DNA of 35,148 nucleotides from Marinilabiliales bacterium. GTDB taxonomy: Bacteria > Bacteroidota > Bacteroidia > Bacteroidales > F082. Position 1 is the first letter of the stretch; every line of letters starts with the position of its first letter. Position numbers and translations under genes: made by a program. The stretch is from assembly GCA_002869315.1 (NCBI GenBank), contig PKTD01000078.1, positions 1 through 35,148 of the forward strand, given 5' to 3'. This document shows, piece by piece, positions 7,341-15,469 of this stretch. A model generated the notes under the pieces. The model did no database searches. It was not told where the DNA came from and saw nothing but the letters and a program-made list of their open reading frames with translations.

Positions 7341-8495
7341 ATGGAAAAACTGGTGACTTCAAGTTTTAAACTTGGAATAATCGCAGGAGGTCAACTCGGT
7401 AAAATGCTGATTCAGGAAGCAAGCAAATGGGATGTTATTACCTATGTAATGGATGATGATGATCATTGTCCTGCCAGAACTATTGCATCACATTATACTA
7501 AAGGAAGTAATACAGATTATGAATCTGTATATAATTTTGGGAAAAAAGTGGATTTGCTAACCTATGAGATAGAGAATATAAACATAGAGGCGCTTAAAAA
7601 ACTCAAATCCGAGGGGTATAAAATTTTACCCGACCCTGATATACTTGAACTTATACAGGATAAAGGAAAACAAAAAGAATTTTATCAGCAAAAAGACATC
7701 CCCACAGCAGCATTCAGCTTTTTTGAGAATCATTATGAAATCGAAAAGGCTATTGAGTCAAATAGAATTAACTTTCCATTCGTTCAGAAATTGAGAAAAG
7801 GTGGTTATGATGGACGTGGTGTTGCTGTTATCAATGATGAGAAAGATTTGACCAAATTATTAGAAGGACCATCCATAGTTGAAAGCAAAATAAAAATAGA
7901 GAAGGAAATAGCAGTAATTGCAGCAAGAAATCTTGATGGTCAAGTCAAATGTTACCCAGTGGTTGAAATGGTCTTTGACCCACATGCAAATCTTGTGGAT
8001 AAATTAATTTGTCCGTCAAATATTCCCCAAGAGCAATCGGAAAAAGCGGTAAAAATTGCTACTGAACTCATAAATGCTCTGGGAATGCAGGGCTTGCTTG
8101 CAGTTGAGTTTTTTATTGACAAAAATGGCGATATAATTGTAAATGAAGTAGCTCCCAGAACACATAATAGCGGGCATCATACAATTGAAAGCGTTGTAAC
8201 TTCTCAGTTTGAACAGCATCTGCGTACTATTTTCAATTTACCTTTGGGAAGCACTAAGCTTAAACTTCCGGCCGTAATGCTAAATATTTTAGGCGGAGAG
8301 GGTTATGAAGGTCCGGTTAAATACGAGGGCTTAACTGAAAGCATGGCCATAGAGGGAGTTAAAGTACATTTGTATGGTAAAAAGGTCACAAAACCTTTTC
8401 GGAAAATGGGCCATATAACTGTGCTTGGTTCAAGCATGGAATCGGCCCTTATTAAAGCTGAAGAAGTAAAGAAATTAATAAAAGTGAAGTCATGA
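7341..8495 (+). CDS. purK: 5-(carboxyamino)imidazole ribonucleotide synthase
   Basis: PurK makes N5-CAIR from AIR, bicarbonate and ATP in purine synthesis. The 384-residue ATP-grasp protein shows the N-terminal GIIAGGQLGKML (12-23), DLLTYEIENI (71-80), the ATP-grasp loop KLRKGGYDGRG (150-160) and NEVAPRTHNSGHHT (268-281), which contains metal ligands. Length is normal for the family. The last four bases overlap purE as ATGA, so the two genes are translationally coupled. About 260 A+T-rich bases precede the start; no purine riboswitch is apparent there. Confidence 0.97.
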   Translation: MEKLVTSSFKLGIIAGGQLGKMLIQEASKWDVITYVMDDDDHCPARTIASHYTKGSNTDYESVYNFGKKVDLLTYEIENINIEALKKLKSEGYKILPDPDILELIQDKGKQKEFYQQKDIPTAAFSFFENHYEIEKAIESNRINFPFVQKLRKGGYDGRGVAVINDEKDLTKLLEGPSIVESKIKIEKEIAVIAARNLDGQVKCYPVVEMVFDPHANLVDKLICPSNIPQEQSEKAVKIATELINALGMQGLLAVEFFIDKNGDIIVNEVAPRTHNSGHHTIESVVTSQFEQHLRTIFNLPLGSTKLKLPAVMLNILGGEGYEGPVKYEGLTESMAIEGVKVHLYGKKVTKPFRKMGHITVLGSSMESALIKAEEVKKLIKVKS

Positions 8496-8986
8496 AAATT
8501 AATAAAGTCAGTATTGTAATGGGATCCGACTCTGATTTGCCAATAATGAAGCAGGCAGCAGAAATACTTGAAATATTTGGAGTGGATTATGAAATGGATA
8601 TAGTTTCGGCACACAGAACTCCAGAAAAACTATTTGAATATGCTTCCAACGCTCATAAAAATGGCATTGATGTTATTATAGCGGGTGCAGGTGGCGCAGC
8701 TCATCTGCCAGGTATGATTGCTGCTATTTCTCCACTTCCGGTAATAGGTGTGCCTGTAAAGTCAAGTAACTCTATCGATGGATGGGACTCAGTTCTATCA
8801 ATACTACAGATGCCAGGAGGTGTGCCAGTAGCTACAGTGGCTTTAAATGGGGCCAAAAATGCAGGAATACTGGCAGCACAAATCATTTCATGCTCCAACA
8901 ATGAAATCAGGAATAAAATAATATCATATAAAAATAGTCTTAAACAACAAGTGGTTGAAAAATCTGAAAATCTAAAAAGTAAATAA
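8492..8986 (+). CDS. purE: N5-CAIR mutase, class I
   Basis: PurE converts N5-CAIR to CAIR, the step after PurK. The 164-residue protein carries MGSDSD (10-15), SAHRTP (39-44) with the catalytic-site His41, and AGAGGAAHLPG (64-74), all typical of the class I mutase that works with PurK. The ATGA overlap with purK supports one operon. The downstream MarR gene is convergent. A short palindrome, AATAAGCTTATT at 8988-8999, lies between them but is too weak to call a terminator. Confidence 0.97.
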   Translation: MKINKVSIVMGSDSDLPIMKQAAEILEIFGVDYEMDIVSAHRTPEKLFEYASNAHKNGIDVIIAGAGGAAHLPGMIAAISPLPVIGVPVKSSNSIDGWDSVLSILQMPGGVPVATVALNGAKNAGILAAQIISCSNNEIRNKIISYKNSLKQQVVEKSENLKSK

Positions 8987-9007
8987 GAATAAGCTTATTA
9001 CAGGTTT

Positions 9008-9448
9008 TTATTTTTTCAACATCTCTATCAAAACCTCCAGTTTATTTTTTAGACTTACAATATCATGTAAGTCCAATTTATCGCTAAGAAGTTTATTAGC
9101 TAATAGTTCAGGTATTTTGGCTGCCTTTTTTTCCATACTTCTGCCATAAGCTGTAAGGCTGACAACGACCTTCCTTTCATCTTTTGCAGACCTCTTTCTT
9201 TCAATAATCCCTTGATGCTCCATACGCTTTAGCAAAGGAGTAATAGTATTTGTATTTAAAATTAATTTTCTTGCAATATCATTAACATAACTATCCCCCT
9301 TTTCCCATAAAACCATTAGCACCAAATACTGGGGATATGTAATCCCTAGTTCATTCAGATATGGCTGATACTCACTGGTAATAAGTCGTGATGCGGCATA
9401 TACCGGAAAGCATAATTGGTTATCAAGTTTTAATTGCTCGTACGACAT
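9008..9448 (-). CDS. OhrR-type MarR family peroxide-sensing repressor
   Basis: The 146-residue protein has the OhrR start LKLDNQLCFPVYAASRLI, in which Cys13 matches the redox-active cysteine of OhrR. It continues with YLNELGITYPQYLVLMVLWE, the winged helix (VNDIARKLILNTNTITPLLKRME) and the wing KDERKVVVSLT. No second cysteine is present, so it belongs to the one-Cys type that is inactivated by organic peroxides through a mixed disulfide or overoxidation. It lies four bases downstream of the GPx gene on the same strand, and the common promoter carries two matching operators. Autoregulation with the peroxidase as target is therefore the likely circuit. Confidence 0.9.
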   Translation of the reverse strand: MSYEQLKLDNQLCFPVYAASRLITSEYQPYLNELGITYPQYLVLMVLWEKGDSYVNDIARKLILNTNTITPLLKRMEHQGIIERKRSAKDERKVVVSLTAYGRSMEKKAAKIPELLANKLLSDKLDLHDIVSLKNKLEVLIEMLKK

Positions 9449-9452
9449 GTTT

Positions 9453-9941
9453 TTATTTTTTAAGCTTTTTTGCTAGATATGTGTCTATCTTCTCCGGCTT
9501 GGTGGTAGGTGCAAACCTCTTTATGGGATTTCCTTCTGAGTCAATCAGAAATTTGGTGAAATTCCATTTTATTTTATTACCAAATATTCCACCTCCCAAT
9601 TCCGATTTTAAATATTTGTATAGAGGATGGGCATCATCACCATTAACATCAATTTTTGAGAACATTGGGAAACTTACTCCATAGTTTAAAAGGCATCCGT
9701 TAACAATCGACTTTTCATCTCCCGGCTCCTGATTGGCAAACTGATTACATGGGAATCCTAAAATAACCAAACCATCATCCTTATATTTTTGATATAGGTT
9801 TTCCAATCCTTCAAACTGTGGTGTTAATCCACATTTACTCGCCGTATTAACAACCAATACTGTTTTACCTTTATAAATCGACATGCTGGTATTTTCACCT
9901 GCTATGTTTTTTGCTTCAAACTCATAAAATTTATTATTCAT
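9453..9941 (-). CDS. Glutathione-peroxidase family thiol peroxidase
   Basis: The 162-residue enzyme reduces peroxides. It has the peroxidatic Cys37 in [11 protein letters not shown], then [14 protein letters not shown] (61-74) with the active-site Gln71, and WNFTKFL (126-132) giving the Trp126-Asn127 pair of the catalytic tetrad. Cys83 in [14 protein letters not shown] is in the place of the resolving cysteine of thioredoxin-dependent GPx enzymes, so thioredoxin rather than glutathione is the probable reductant. There is no signal peptide. It is the first gene of a two-gene operon with the OhrR-like repressor. Confidence 0.93.
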   Translation of the reverse strand: MNNKFYEFEAKNIAGENTSMSIYKGKTVLVVNTASKCGLTPQFEGLENLYQKYKDDGLVILGFPCNQFANQEPGDEKSIVNGCLLNYGVSFPMFSKIDVNGDDAHPLYKYLKSELGGGIFGNKIKWNFTKFLIDSEGNPIKRFAPTTKPEKIDTYLAKKLKK

Positions 9942-9953
9942 CTTTCTTTTTTT

Positions 9954-9967
9954 TATCGTTTACGACA
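9954..9967. promoter_or_regulatory. MarR/OhrR operator copy 1
   Basis: TATCGTTTACGACA matches the perfect palindrome 36 bases away at 10 of the 12 outer and inner arm positions and has the same TCGT/ACGA half-sites. It directly abuts the downstream edge of the -7 box (9968-9975) of the leftward promoter, so a bound repressor would cover the start site. Confidence 0.65.
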
Positions 9968-9975
9968 CAAAAGTA
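9968..9975 (-). promoter_or_regulatory. -7 box of the GPx-OhrR operon
   Basis: The minus strand reads TACTTTTG, an exact match to TAnnTTTG. The expected -33 position, 19-21 bases upstream, falls inside the palindrome at 9989-10004. The GPx start codon is 27 bases downstream. Confidence 0.6.
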
Positions 9976-9988
9976 AATAAACTAATTT

Positions 9989-10004
9989 ATATCGTGCACG
10001 ATAT
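9989..10004. promoter_or_regulatory. MarR/OhrR operator copy 2, perfect 16-bp palindrome
   Basis: ATATCGTGCACGATAT is its own reverse complement. It sits over the predicted -33 region of the leftward promoter. The patatin gene starts 127 bases to the right, so an effect on it is less likely. Confidence 0.75.
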
Positions 10005-10130
10005 TTTATTTTTTTAACAATTATATATATTCAAACATGATTCACTTTCTCACATCTAAAATGAATAAAAAAAAATTACTACCTTTATAATTACAAACAG
10101 TCGAGATCTTCGTCACAAAACAACAAAATT

Positions 10131-11168
10131 ATGGCAAACAAAAAGTTAAGCCGTATTCTATCCATTGATGGTGGAGGAATACGCGGCATTTTACCGGGAC
10201 AAATATTGGTTTCACTGGAAGAAAAACTAAAAAATCTCGACAACAATCCCAATGCTGCAATAGCCGACTATTTTGATATGATAGCAGGCACCAGCACAGG
10301 TGGAATATTGGCATGTATGTATTTATGTCCTTCAAAAGAAGACAAAAGCCGCCCCCGCTTTACCGCAAAAAAAGCAGTAGAGCTATATCTTGACAGAGGT
10401 GATGAAATTTTTGATGTTTCTTTCTGGCAAAAGTTCAGAAGTCTTGGAGGTGTTACCGATGAAAAATACAATGAGGAGGAACTGGAAGAAGCCTTAGAAG
10501 ATTATATAGGCGATTTAAAACTAAATGAACTGCTTAGAGCCTGCCTTATAACTTCCTATGATATTAAGAGAAAGAAAGGCCATTTTTTCAGATCGCACAG
10601 GGCAAAATCAGATCCGGCATATAACTTTTACGTAAAAGACGTAGCTAGGGCAACTTCAGCCGCTCCTACATATTTTGAGGTGGCAAGAGTAAAAGCCGAT
10701 GACAACACCCTTTATCCTTTAATAGATGGAGGAGTGTTTGTAAATAACCCTGCTCTTTGTGCATATTCGGAAGCCAGAACAATAAAAATTGATAATTTGC
10801 GAAACAAGCCCAAAGCAGCGGATATGATTATAGTTTCTCTGGGAACAGGCAGCGGTAGCAAAGACCATGGTTACGAATATAAGAAATCCAAAAGATGGGG
10901 AGCCATAGAATGGGTGAAACCAATTATCGATATCATGATGTCGGGAGTTGCGGATACAGTTGACTATCAGTTAAAACAGATTTATAATGCTGTTGAAAAA
11001 CCTGAGCAATATATAAGGTTGGAACCACAACTTTTTACAGCTGATTCGGCTATGGATAATGCATCGGCAAAGAATTTGTCAGCGCTTAAAAATGATGGAG
11101 AACAAAATGCAAAAGATTTCGATAAAGAAATTAGTCGCATTGCCAAAATGCTGATTGACAATAAGTGA
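10131..11168 (+). CDS. Patatin-like phospholipase
   Basis: The cytoplasmic-looking 345-residue protein has the patatin active site: the glycine-rich oxyanion loop DGGGIRG (13-19), the nucleophile elbow GTSTG (53-57, Ser55) and the catalytic aspartate in DGGVFVNNPA (Asp199). The order and spacing are those of plant-patatin and CapV-like lipases that release fatty acids from phospholipids. There is no signal peptide or membrane helix. No cyclic-nucleotide synthase is next to it, so it is not part of a visible CBASS system. It stands alone between the divergent GPx operon and the GH97 gene. The substrate cannot be told from sequence. Confidence 0.9.
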   Translation: MANKKLSRILSIDGGGIRGILPGQILVSLEEKLKNLDNNPNAAIADYFDMIAGTSTGGILACMYLCPSKEDKSRPRFTAKKAVELYLDRGDEIFDVSFWQKFRSLGGVTDEKYNEEELEEALEDYIGDLKLNELLRACLITSYDIKRKKGHFFRSHRAKSDPAYNFYVKDVARATSAAPTYFEVARVKADDNTLYPLIDGGVFVNNPALCAYSEARTIKIDNLRNKPKAADMIIVSLGTGSGSKDHGYEYKKSKRWGAIEWVKPIIDIMMSGVADTVDYQLKQIYNAVEKPEQYIRLEPQLFTADSAMDNASAKNLSALKNDGEQNAKDFDKEISRIAKMLIDNK

Positions 11169-11484
11169 TATTAGACCTGTCTTTCATTTGGATAAGCATA
11201 ATGAGGTTATTACTTTCAATTCGAAGGAGGAGGAACGACTACATATAAATCCCATACCGTTTTGTTGTAATTATTGCATTAAGGAGATTTTTCCTTTTGT
11301 CATTCATTACATTGCTCAAATTAGTTGAAATGACAAAAATCAAGATTTTTGTCTCAAGCAACTTAAGATACATATCATTCAGCAACATAATATTTTCAAT
11401 AGTTATTTGATAAAAAAGTTAATCATTATTTTTTCCGATATTTGTTATTATGATTTTAATCATTTTCAAACGAATAAATTCACG
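11169..11484. other. 316-base gap with degenerate intergenic repeat
   Basis: No gene is visible. The stretch 11220-11245 (TCGAAGGAGGAGGAACGAC and on) looks like a decayed copy of the GTCATTTCGA/GGAGGAACGAC intergenic element I associate with Bacteroidota genomes. Further right, TTTTGTCATT (11295-11304) is complementary to AATGACAAAA, and GACAAAAAT (11332-11340) pairs perfectly with ATTTTTGTC (11345-11353) around CAAG. The hairpin could end transcription from the patatin gene, although it has no clear T-run beyond the stem. Confidence 0.4.
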
Positions 11485-13605
11485 ATGAAAAAATACATTT
11501 TTCTTATTATAATAACATTTGTATTAATGCTGTTTTCCTGCAAAAAAGACAAAATGAATACAGAAATCTCATCCCCCAACGGAATAAATAAAATTGAATT
11601 CGGACTTTCAAAAAATGGAAGTCCGTTTTACTTGGTAAAACATAAGGGAAATACTATTATTGACACATCATTCATGAGTTTCGATTTCAGAAATTTGCCT
11701 TCACTAAAATACAATCTCGAAATTACAGATGTAAGATTAAACAGTTTAGATGAAAACTGGGAAATGCCATGGGGAGAGCAAAGAATAGTTAAAAACAACT
11801 ACCATGAAATGTTAGTGAGTTTGCGTGAAAATTCACCTAAAGCCAGAAAAGTAAACATCCGCTTTAAGGCTTATGATGATGGCATTGGTTTTCGATATGA
11901 ATTTCCAAAACAGAGAGCCACCGACACATTGATAATTACCGATGAAAATACTGAGTTTAAATTAACAGGAGATCATATGTGCTGGTGGATACCGGGCGAC
12001 TGGGATATATACGAACATTTATACAATAGCACAAAAATTTCAGAAATAGATGCGCTTGCACTAAAAGAGCATGTTAATCTCGCACAGACATTTATTCCAG
12101 AAAATGCCGTGAACACACCTATTACAATGAGAACCGAAAATGGACTTCATCTGAGTTTTCATGAAGCCAACCTCACTGACTATGCCGGAATGACCTTAAA
12201 AGTAGATACCAAGACACTGAAGTTTACTAGTGAATTAGTTGGGTCAGACAGAACAGGATACAAGGTAAAACGTGCTCTACCATTTACTACCCCATGGAGA
12301 ACAATTCAAATTGCAGACAAAGCCACCGAACTGATTGATTCAAAACTAATTGTAAACTTAAATGAGCCTAACAAACTAGGTGACATATCATGGTTTAAAC
12401 CCATGAAATATATGGGTATCTGGTGGGAAATGCATATTGATGTCGCAAGTTGGGATTATGGTATGGAGCAGAATGAAAATGGCAAATGGGTAGACACAGG
12501 CAAGGCACATGGCCGACATGGTGCAACAACTGAAAATGCAAAAAAGTACATAGATTTTGCTTCTGAAAATAATATAAAAGGTTTATTAATTGAAGGCTGG
12601 AATACTGGCTGGGAAAGGTGGACAGGCTTTGCCGACAGGGAAGGTATTTTTGATTTTGTAACACCCTACCCCGACTATGATTTGGAAGAAGTTGTTAATT
12701 ACGCGAAAGAAAAAGGTGTTGATATTATAATGCATCATGAAACATCGGCAGCACCAAGAACTTATGAAAAACAACTTGATACAGCCTATAAACTCATGCA
12801 TGATTTGGGAATACATGCAGTGAAAACGGGTTATGTGGGTAAGATTATTCCAAAAGGGGAATACCATCATGGGCAATGGATGGTAAATCATTATCGTAAA
12901 GTATTAGAAACGGCAGCAAAGTATGAAGTTGCGGTTGATGCTCATGAACCTATTAAAGCCACCGGTATTCGAAGAACCTATCCCAATGCTGTTTCCCGCG
13001 AAGGATTAAGAGGCCAGGAGTTTAACGCCTGGTCGCAGGATGGAGGTAATCCGCCGGAACACCTTCCAATAGTTGCATTTACTCGTATGCTTGCCGGGCC
13101 TATCGATTTTACACCAGGTGTATTCGATATTAGTCTTCCAACAAAAGAGAATAACCAAGTAAATACAACACTGGCACAACAACTGGCTTTATATGTGATT
13201 ATTTATAGCCCAATTCAAATGGCATGCGACTTACCGGACAATTATGAAGGGCAGCCAGCATTTCAGTTTGTAAAAGATGTGGGTGTTGATTGGGAACAAA
13301 CACAAGTGCTAAACGGAGAAGTTGGTGATTATGTGACAATTGAAAGAGAAGAGAAGAATACAGAAAACTGGTTTATCGGTGGTATTACAGATGAAAACTC
13401 AAGGGAAATTAATTTGGACTTCGGCTTCCTAACAGATGGTAAAACTTACGATGCAATCATTTATAGGGATGCAAAAGATGCAAATTTTAAAACTAATCCC
13501 ACAGCTATAGATATTGAGAAAATGGAAATCACTAATTCAACAAAATTGAATATTGTTTTAGCTGAAGGAGGAGGATTTGCAATAAGTTTGACACTTAGAA
13601 AATAA
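11485..13605 (+). CDS. GH97 alpha-glucosidase lipoprotein (SusB-like, inverting type)
   Basis: I start at ATG 11485 because it gives a good lipoprotein signal (residues 1-18, Cys19 in MLFSC); the frame is open further upstream only through a TTG. The 706-residue protein has the GH97 N-terminal beta-sandwich, the catalytic barrel and a C-terminal sheet. Glu419 (HHETSA), Glu488 (DAHEP) and Glu512 (RGQE) keep the spacing of SusB Glu439, Glu508 and Glu532, all offset by 20. VKTGYVG replaces the VK-x-D-F motif that carries the nucleophile Asp in retaining GH97 alpha-galactosidases. The enzyme should therefore be an inverting alpha-glucosidase acting on maltooligosaccharide-like substrates in the periplasm or at the outer membrane. 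No SusC/SusD pair lies nearby. Confidence 0.92.
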   Translation: MKKYIFLIIITFVLMLFSCKKDKMNTEISSPNGINKIEFGLSKNGSPFYLVKHKGNTIIDTSFMSFDFRNLPSLKYNLEITDVRLNSLDENWEMPWGEQRIVKNNYHEMLVSLRENSPKARKVNIRFKAYDDGIGFRYEFPKQRATDTLIITDENTEFKLTGDHMCWWIPGDWDIYEHLYNSTKISEIDALALKEHVNLAQTFIPENAVNTPITMRTENGLHLSFHEANLTDYAGMTLKVDTKTLKFTSELVGSDRTGYKVKRALPFTTPWRTIQIADKATELIDSKLIVNLNEPNKLGDISWFKPMKYMGIWWEMHIDVASWDYGMEQNENGKWVDTGKAHGRHGATTENAKKYIDFASENNIKGLLIEGWNTGWERWTGFADREGIFDFVTPYPDYDLEEVVNYAKEKGVDIIMHHETSAAPRTYEKQLDTAYKLMHDLGIHAVKTGYVGKIIPKGEYHHGQWMVNHYRKVLETAAKYEVAVDAHEPIKATGIRRTYPNAVSREGLRGQEFNAWSQDGGNPPEHLPIVAFTRMLAGPIDFTPGVFDISLPTKENNQVNTTLAQQLALYVIIYSPIQMACDLPDNYEGQPAFQFVKDVGVDWEQTQVLNGEVGDYVTIEREEKNTENWFIGGITDENSREINLDFGFLTDGKTYDAIIYRDAKDANFKTNPTAIDIEKMEITNSTKLNIVLAEGGGFAISLTLRK

Positions 13606-13666
13606 AAAAATGCTTATCTTAGAGGTTAAATTATTATGAGTATTAAACAGTCTAATTTTAACTATA

Positions 13667-13873
13667 ATGTCTATTTCTACTTTTTTTCGATTTTATATTG
13701 AAAGCCTCCTGAAAAAATTGTCATTATTGGGTGGAATACTATTTTGGCTGGCTGGTGGTTTCTATATGGGCGGGACTATCACGGATGAAACCATCCAAAA
13801 GAAACGAAAAAGAAATCTTTCGGTTTTTTCTACTTTTATTATAATACTTATCGTCTTGATAAATAATTTCTGA
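13667..13873 (+). CDS. Small two-helix membrane protein, unknown
   Basis: This 68-residue frame encodes a hydrophobic segment (about residues 18-37, LSLLGGILFWLAGGFYMGG), a charged loop (QKKRKR) and a second hydrophobic segment near the C-terminus (STFIIILIVLIN). No family is recognised. The charged loop between two helices looks like a real inner-membrane protein, but the length is short and no promoter stands out, so it could be a chance frame. It lies 61 bases after the GH97 gene on the same strand. Confidence 0.4.
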   Translation: MSISTFFRFYIESLLKKLSLLGGILFWLAGGFYMGGTITDETIQKKRKRNLSVFSTFIIILIVLINNF

Positions 13874-14033
13874 CAGTAAAAACCATAATAACAACTACTT
13901 AAGCATTAAAAAGAGACTCCAAAATAATTTTTTATTCATTATTTTGTTCTGTTATAATCATTTTAATTGTAGTTTGGCTCACTTATTGTTATTCCGAATT
14001 TCATAAGTGCAATTCAAAATAAAACTTAGTAAG

Positions 14034-15134
14034 ATGAAAACTAAAACTATATTTATACTTGTAATACTTTTTTTATCTTTTAGCATAAAGGCTCAGGACG
14101 TAACAACGGTAACTGCAGATACTGATATTAGCGAAAATCTGGATTTGGAGGCCGTTGCTTCAATATTTGGTGAAGCGGAAAATCTGGAAGATTTTGAAAA
14201 GAAATTAAACGACCCTGACTTGCAAATATCAAACTTGGACCTTAATGAGGATGGAGAGGTTGATTATTTAAGGGTAGTGGAAAATTCTCAGGAAGGAATA
14301 CATCTGGTAACTGTTCAGGCTGTTCTAGGAAACGATTTATACCAGGATGTGGCTGTAATATCAGTAGAAAAAGATAAGTCGGGAGAAACTCAGGTTCAGG
14401 TGGTTGGAGATGTTTCAATGTATGGGCCCGAATATATTATAACTCCTGTTTATGTTCACCCTCCGGTAATCATTACCTGGTTCTGGGGTCCTTATTATAA
14501 TCCCTGGAGGTCACCTTATTACTGGGGATATTATCCTCCATATTACAGACCTTGGAAACCTTATCCTGTTCCATATTACCGATCAAGTGTTCATGTGCAT
14601 GTTAATGTGAATAACAGATATCACAGAAGTTCAAATAGATCAGCCAGATCTATAGAAATGCAAAAACAACACCGAAGAAATGATTATGGAACCAAAAATC
14701 CGAGAAGCTCTTTCGATAATAAAAACAAATCAGGGAAAATTAGTAAGGATGGAACCACAAGGTCTAAACAACAAGGCAATGTTAAAAACAAAAATACTAA
14801 CATAAAGACCAATGACAGAAAAGTAAATGAAAACCGTACTTCTCCCACCACAAGAGATAATAGATCTACAACTACAAATAGGAGCAATAAAACACCAACT
14901 AACAATAAGGCTAATAAAACTAAAACTCCAACAAATTCAAATAAGTCAACTAAACAAAGTACTTCAACTAAGAAAACAACTGTAAATAAGCCATCTAAAT
15001 CCGTTAGTAATAATAAATCTTCAAGACCTGGATCAACAGCAAAACCAACATCGAGAAATAAACCAAATGTCTCTCGATCAAGTACAAAAAGAAATAGTAC
15101 TCCAAATCGTACATCTAGACCAGGAAGAAAATAA
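14034..15134 (+). CDS. Secreted protein with YP-rich linker and basic Ser/Thr/Asn/Lys tail
   Basis: I take ATG 14034 because the signal peptide MKTKTIFILVILFLSFSIKAQ begins there; a GTG at 14007 is also in frame. The 366-residue product has an acidic N-terminal domain with an EF-hand-like stretch (LDLNEDGEVDYL), then a strongly aromatic Tyr/Pro segment (residues about 150-185), a histidine/valine patch (SSVHVHVNVN) and about 150 residues of low-complexity, very basic sequence rich in Ser, Thr, Asn and Lys. The tail should be disordered and could bind nucleic acid, acidic polysaccharide or cell wall. Similar proteins occur in other Bacteroidota, without a function known to me. A strong terminator follows. 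Confidence 0.85.
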   Translation: MKTKTIFILVILFLSFSIKAQDVTTVTADTDISENLDLEAVASIFGEAENLEDFEKKLNDPDLQISNLDLNEDGEVDYLRVVENSQEGIHLVTVQAVLGNDLYQDVAVISVEKDKSGETQVQVVGDVSMYGPEYIITPVYVHPPVIITWFWGPYYNPWRSPYYWGYYPPYYRPWKPYPVPYYRSSVHVHVNVNNRYHRSSNRSARSIEMQKQHRRNDYGTKNPRSSFDNKNKSGKISKDGTTRSKQQGNVKNKNTNIKTNDRKVNENRTSPTTRDNRSTTTNRSNKTPTNNKANKTKTPTNSNKSTKQSTSTKKTTVNKPSKSVSNNKSSRPGSTAKPTSRNKPNVSRSSTKRNSTPNRTSRPGRK

Positions 15135-15149
15135 TCTTGAAATACATAG

Positions 15150-15192
15150 AAAAAGCAGGCTTGAATTATTAAAATTCGATCCTGCTTTTTTT
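15150..15192 (+). terminator. Intrinsic terminator of the secreted basic protein gene
   Basis: AAAAAGCAGG (15150-15159) pairs with CCTGCTTTTT (15181-15190), with an inner GAATT/AATTC stem, and is followed by a T-run. It lies 16 bases after the stop codon. Confidence 0.9.
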
Positions 15193-15218
15193 ATTTATAC
15201 CAAAATTCTATAAAATAA

Positions 15219-15247
15219 TGCAATATATATTTTGCATTTTGCAATAT
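15219..15247. promoter_or_regulatory. Repeated TGCAATAT elements, candidate XRE operator
   Basis: TGCAATAT occurs at 15219 and again at 15240, exactly 21 bases apart, on the same face of the helix. TTGCA at 15232-15236 makes inverted repeats with both, and TTGCA-TTT-TGCAA (15232-15244) is perfectly symmetric. The cluster overlaps the -33 element of the next promoter, as expected for autorepression. Confidence 0.5.
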
Positions 15248-15261
15248 TTATATTACATTTG
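15232..15261 (+). promoter_or_regulatory. Promoter of the XRE operon
   Basis: TTG (15232-15234), a 19-base spacer and TACATTTG (15254-15261) fit the Bacteroidota consensus. The start codon is at 15266, only four bases further, so the transcript from this promoter would have almost no leader. Confidence 0.65.
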
Positions 15262-15265
15262 TCCC

Positions 15266-15469
15266 ATGGATAATTTAAAATTAAAGATGGCACGGGTTGA
15301 GAAAGGCTTATCACAACAAGAATTGGCCGATCTTGTGGATGCTACCAGACAAACCATCGGTCTGATAGAAAAGGGTAAATACAATCCATCTCTTAATATC
15401 TGCATTAAAATTGCAAAAGTGCTCGACAAAACATTAAACGATATATTTTGGCATGAAGAAGAAAAGTAA
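15266..15469 (+). CDS. XRE family HTH regulator (short type)
   Basis: ATG 15266 gives a 67-residue protein of the normal length for this family; the frame upstream is open but spans the promoter. MARVEKGLSQQELADLVDATRQTIGLIEKGKYNPSLNICIKIAKVL is the five-helix Cro/CI-type domain, with DATRQTIGLIEKGKYNPS as the recognition region. The next gene starts inside its 3' end, with 17 bases of overlap, and encodes a membrane protein; the pairing of a short HTH protein with a small multi-helix membrane protein is common and usually taken to be autoregulatory. The repeated TGCAATAT boxes at the promoter are the probable operator. Confidence 0.93.
   Translation: MDNLKLKMARVEKGLSQQELADLVDATRQTIGLIEKGKYNPSLNICIKIAKVLDKTLNDIFWHEEEK

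Noticed and set aside
8988-8999. AATAAGCTTATT palindrome between purE and the MarR gene
   Set aside because: It has no loop and low stability, so neither a terminator nor an operator can be claimed.
10131-11168. Patatin-like protein as a CBASS or other phage-defence effector
   Set aside because: No cyclic-nucleotide synthase, ubiquitin-like or nuclease gene is adjacent; the gene stands alone between an oxidative stress operon and a glycosidase.
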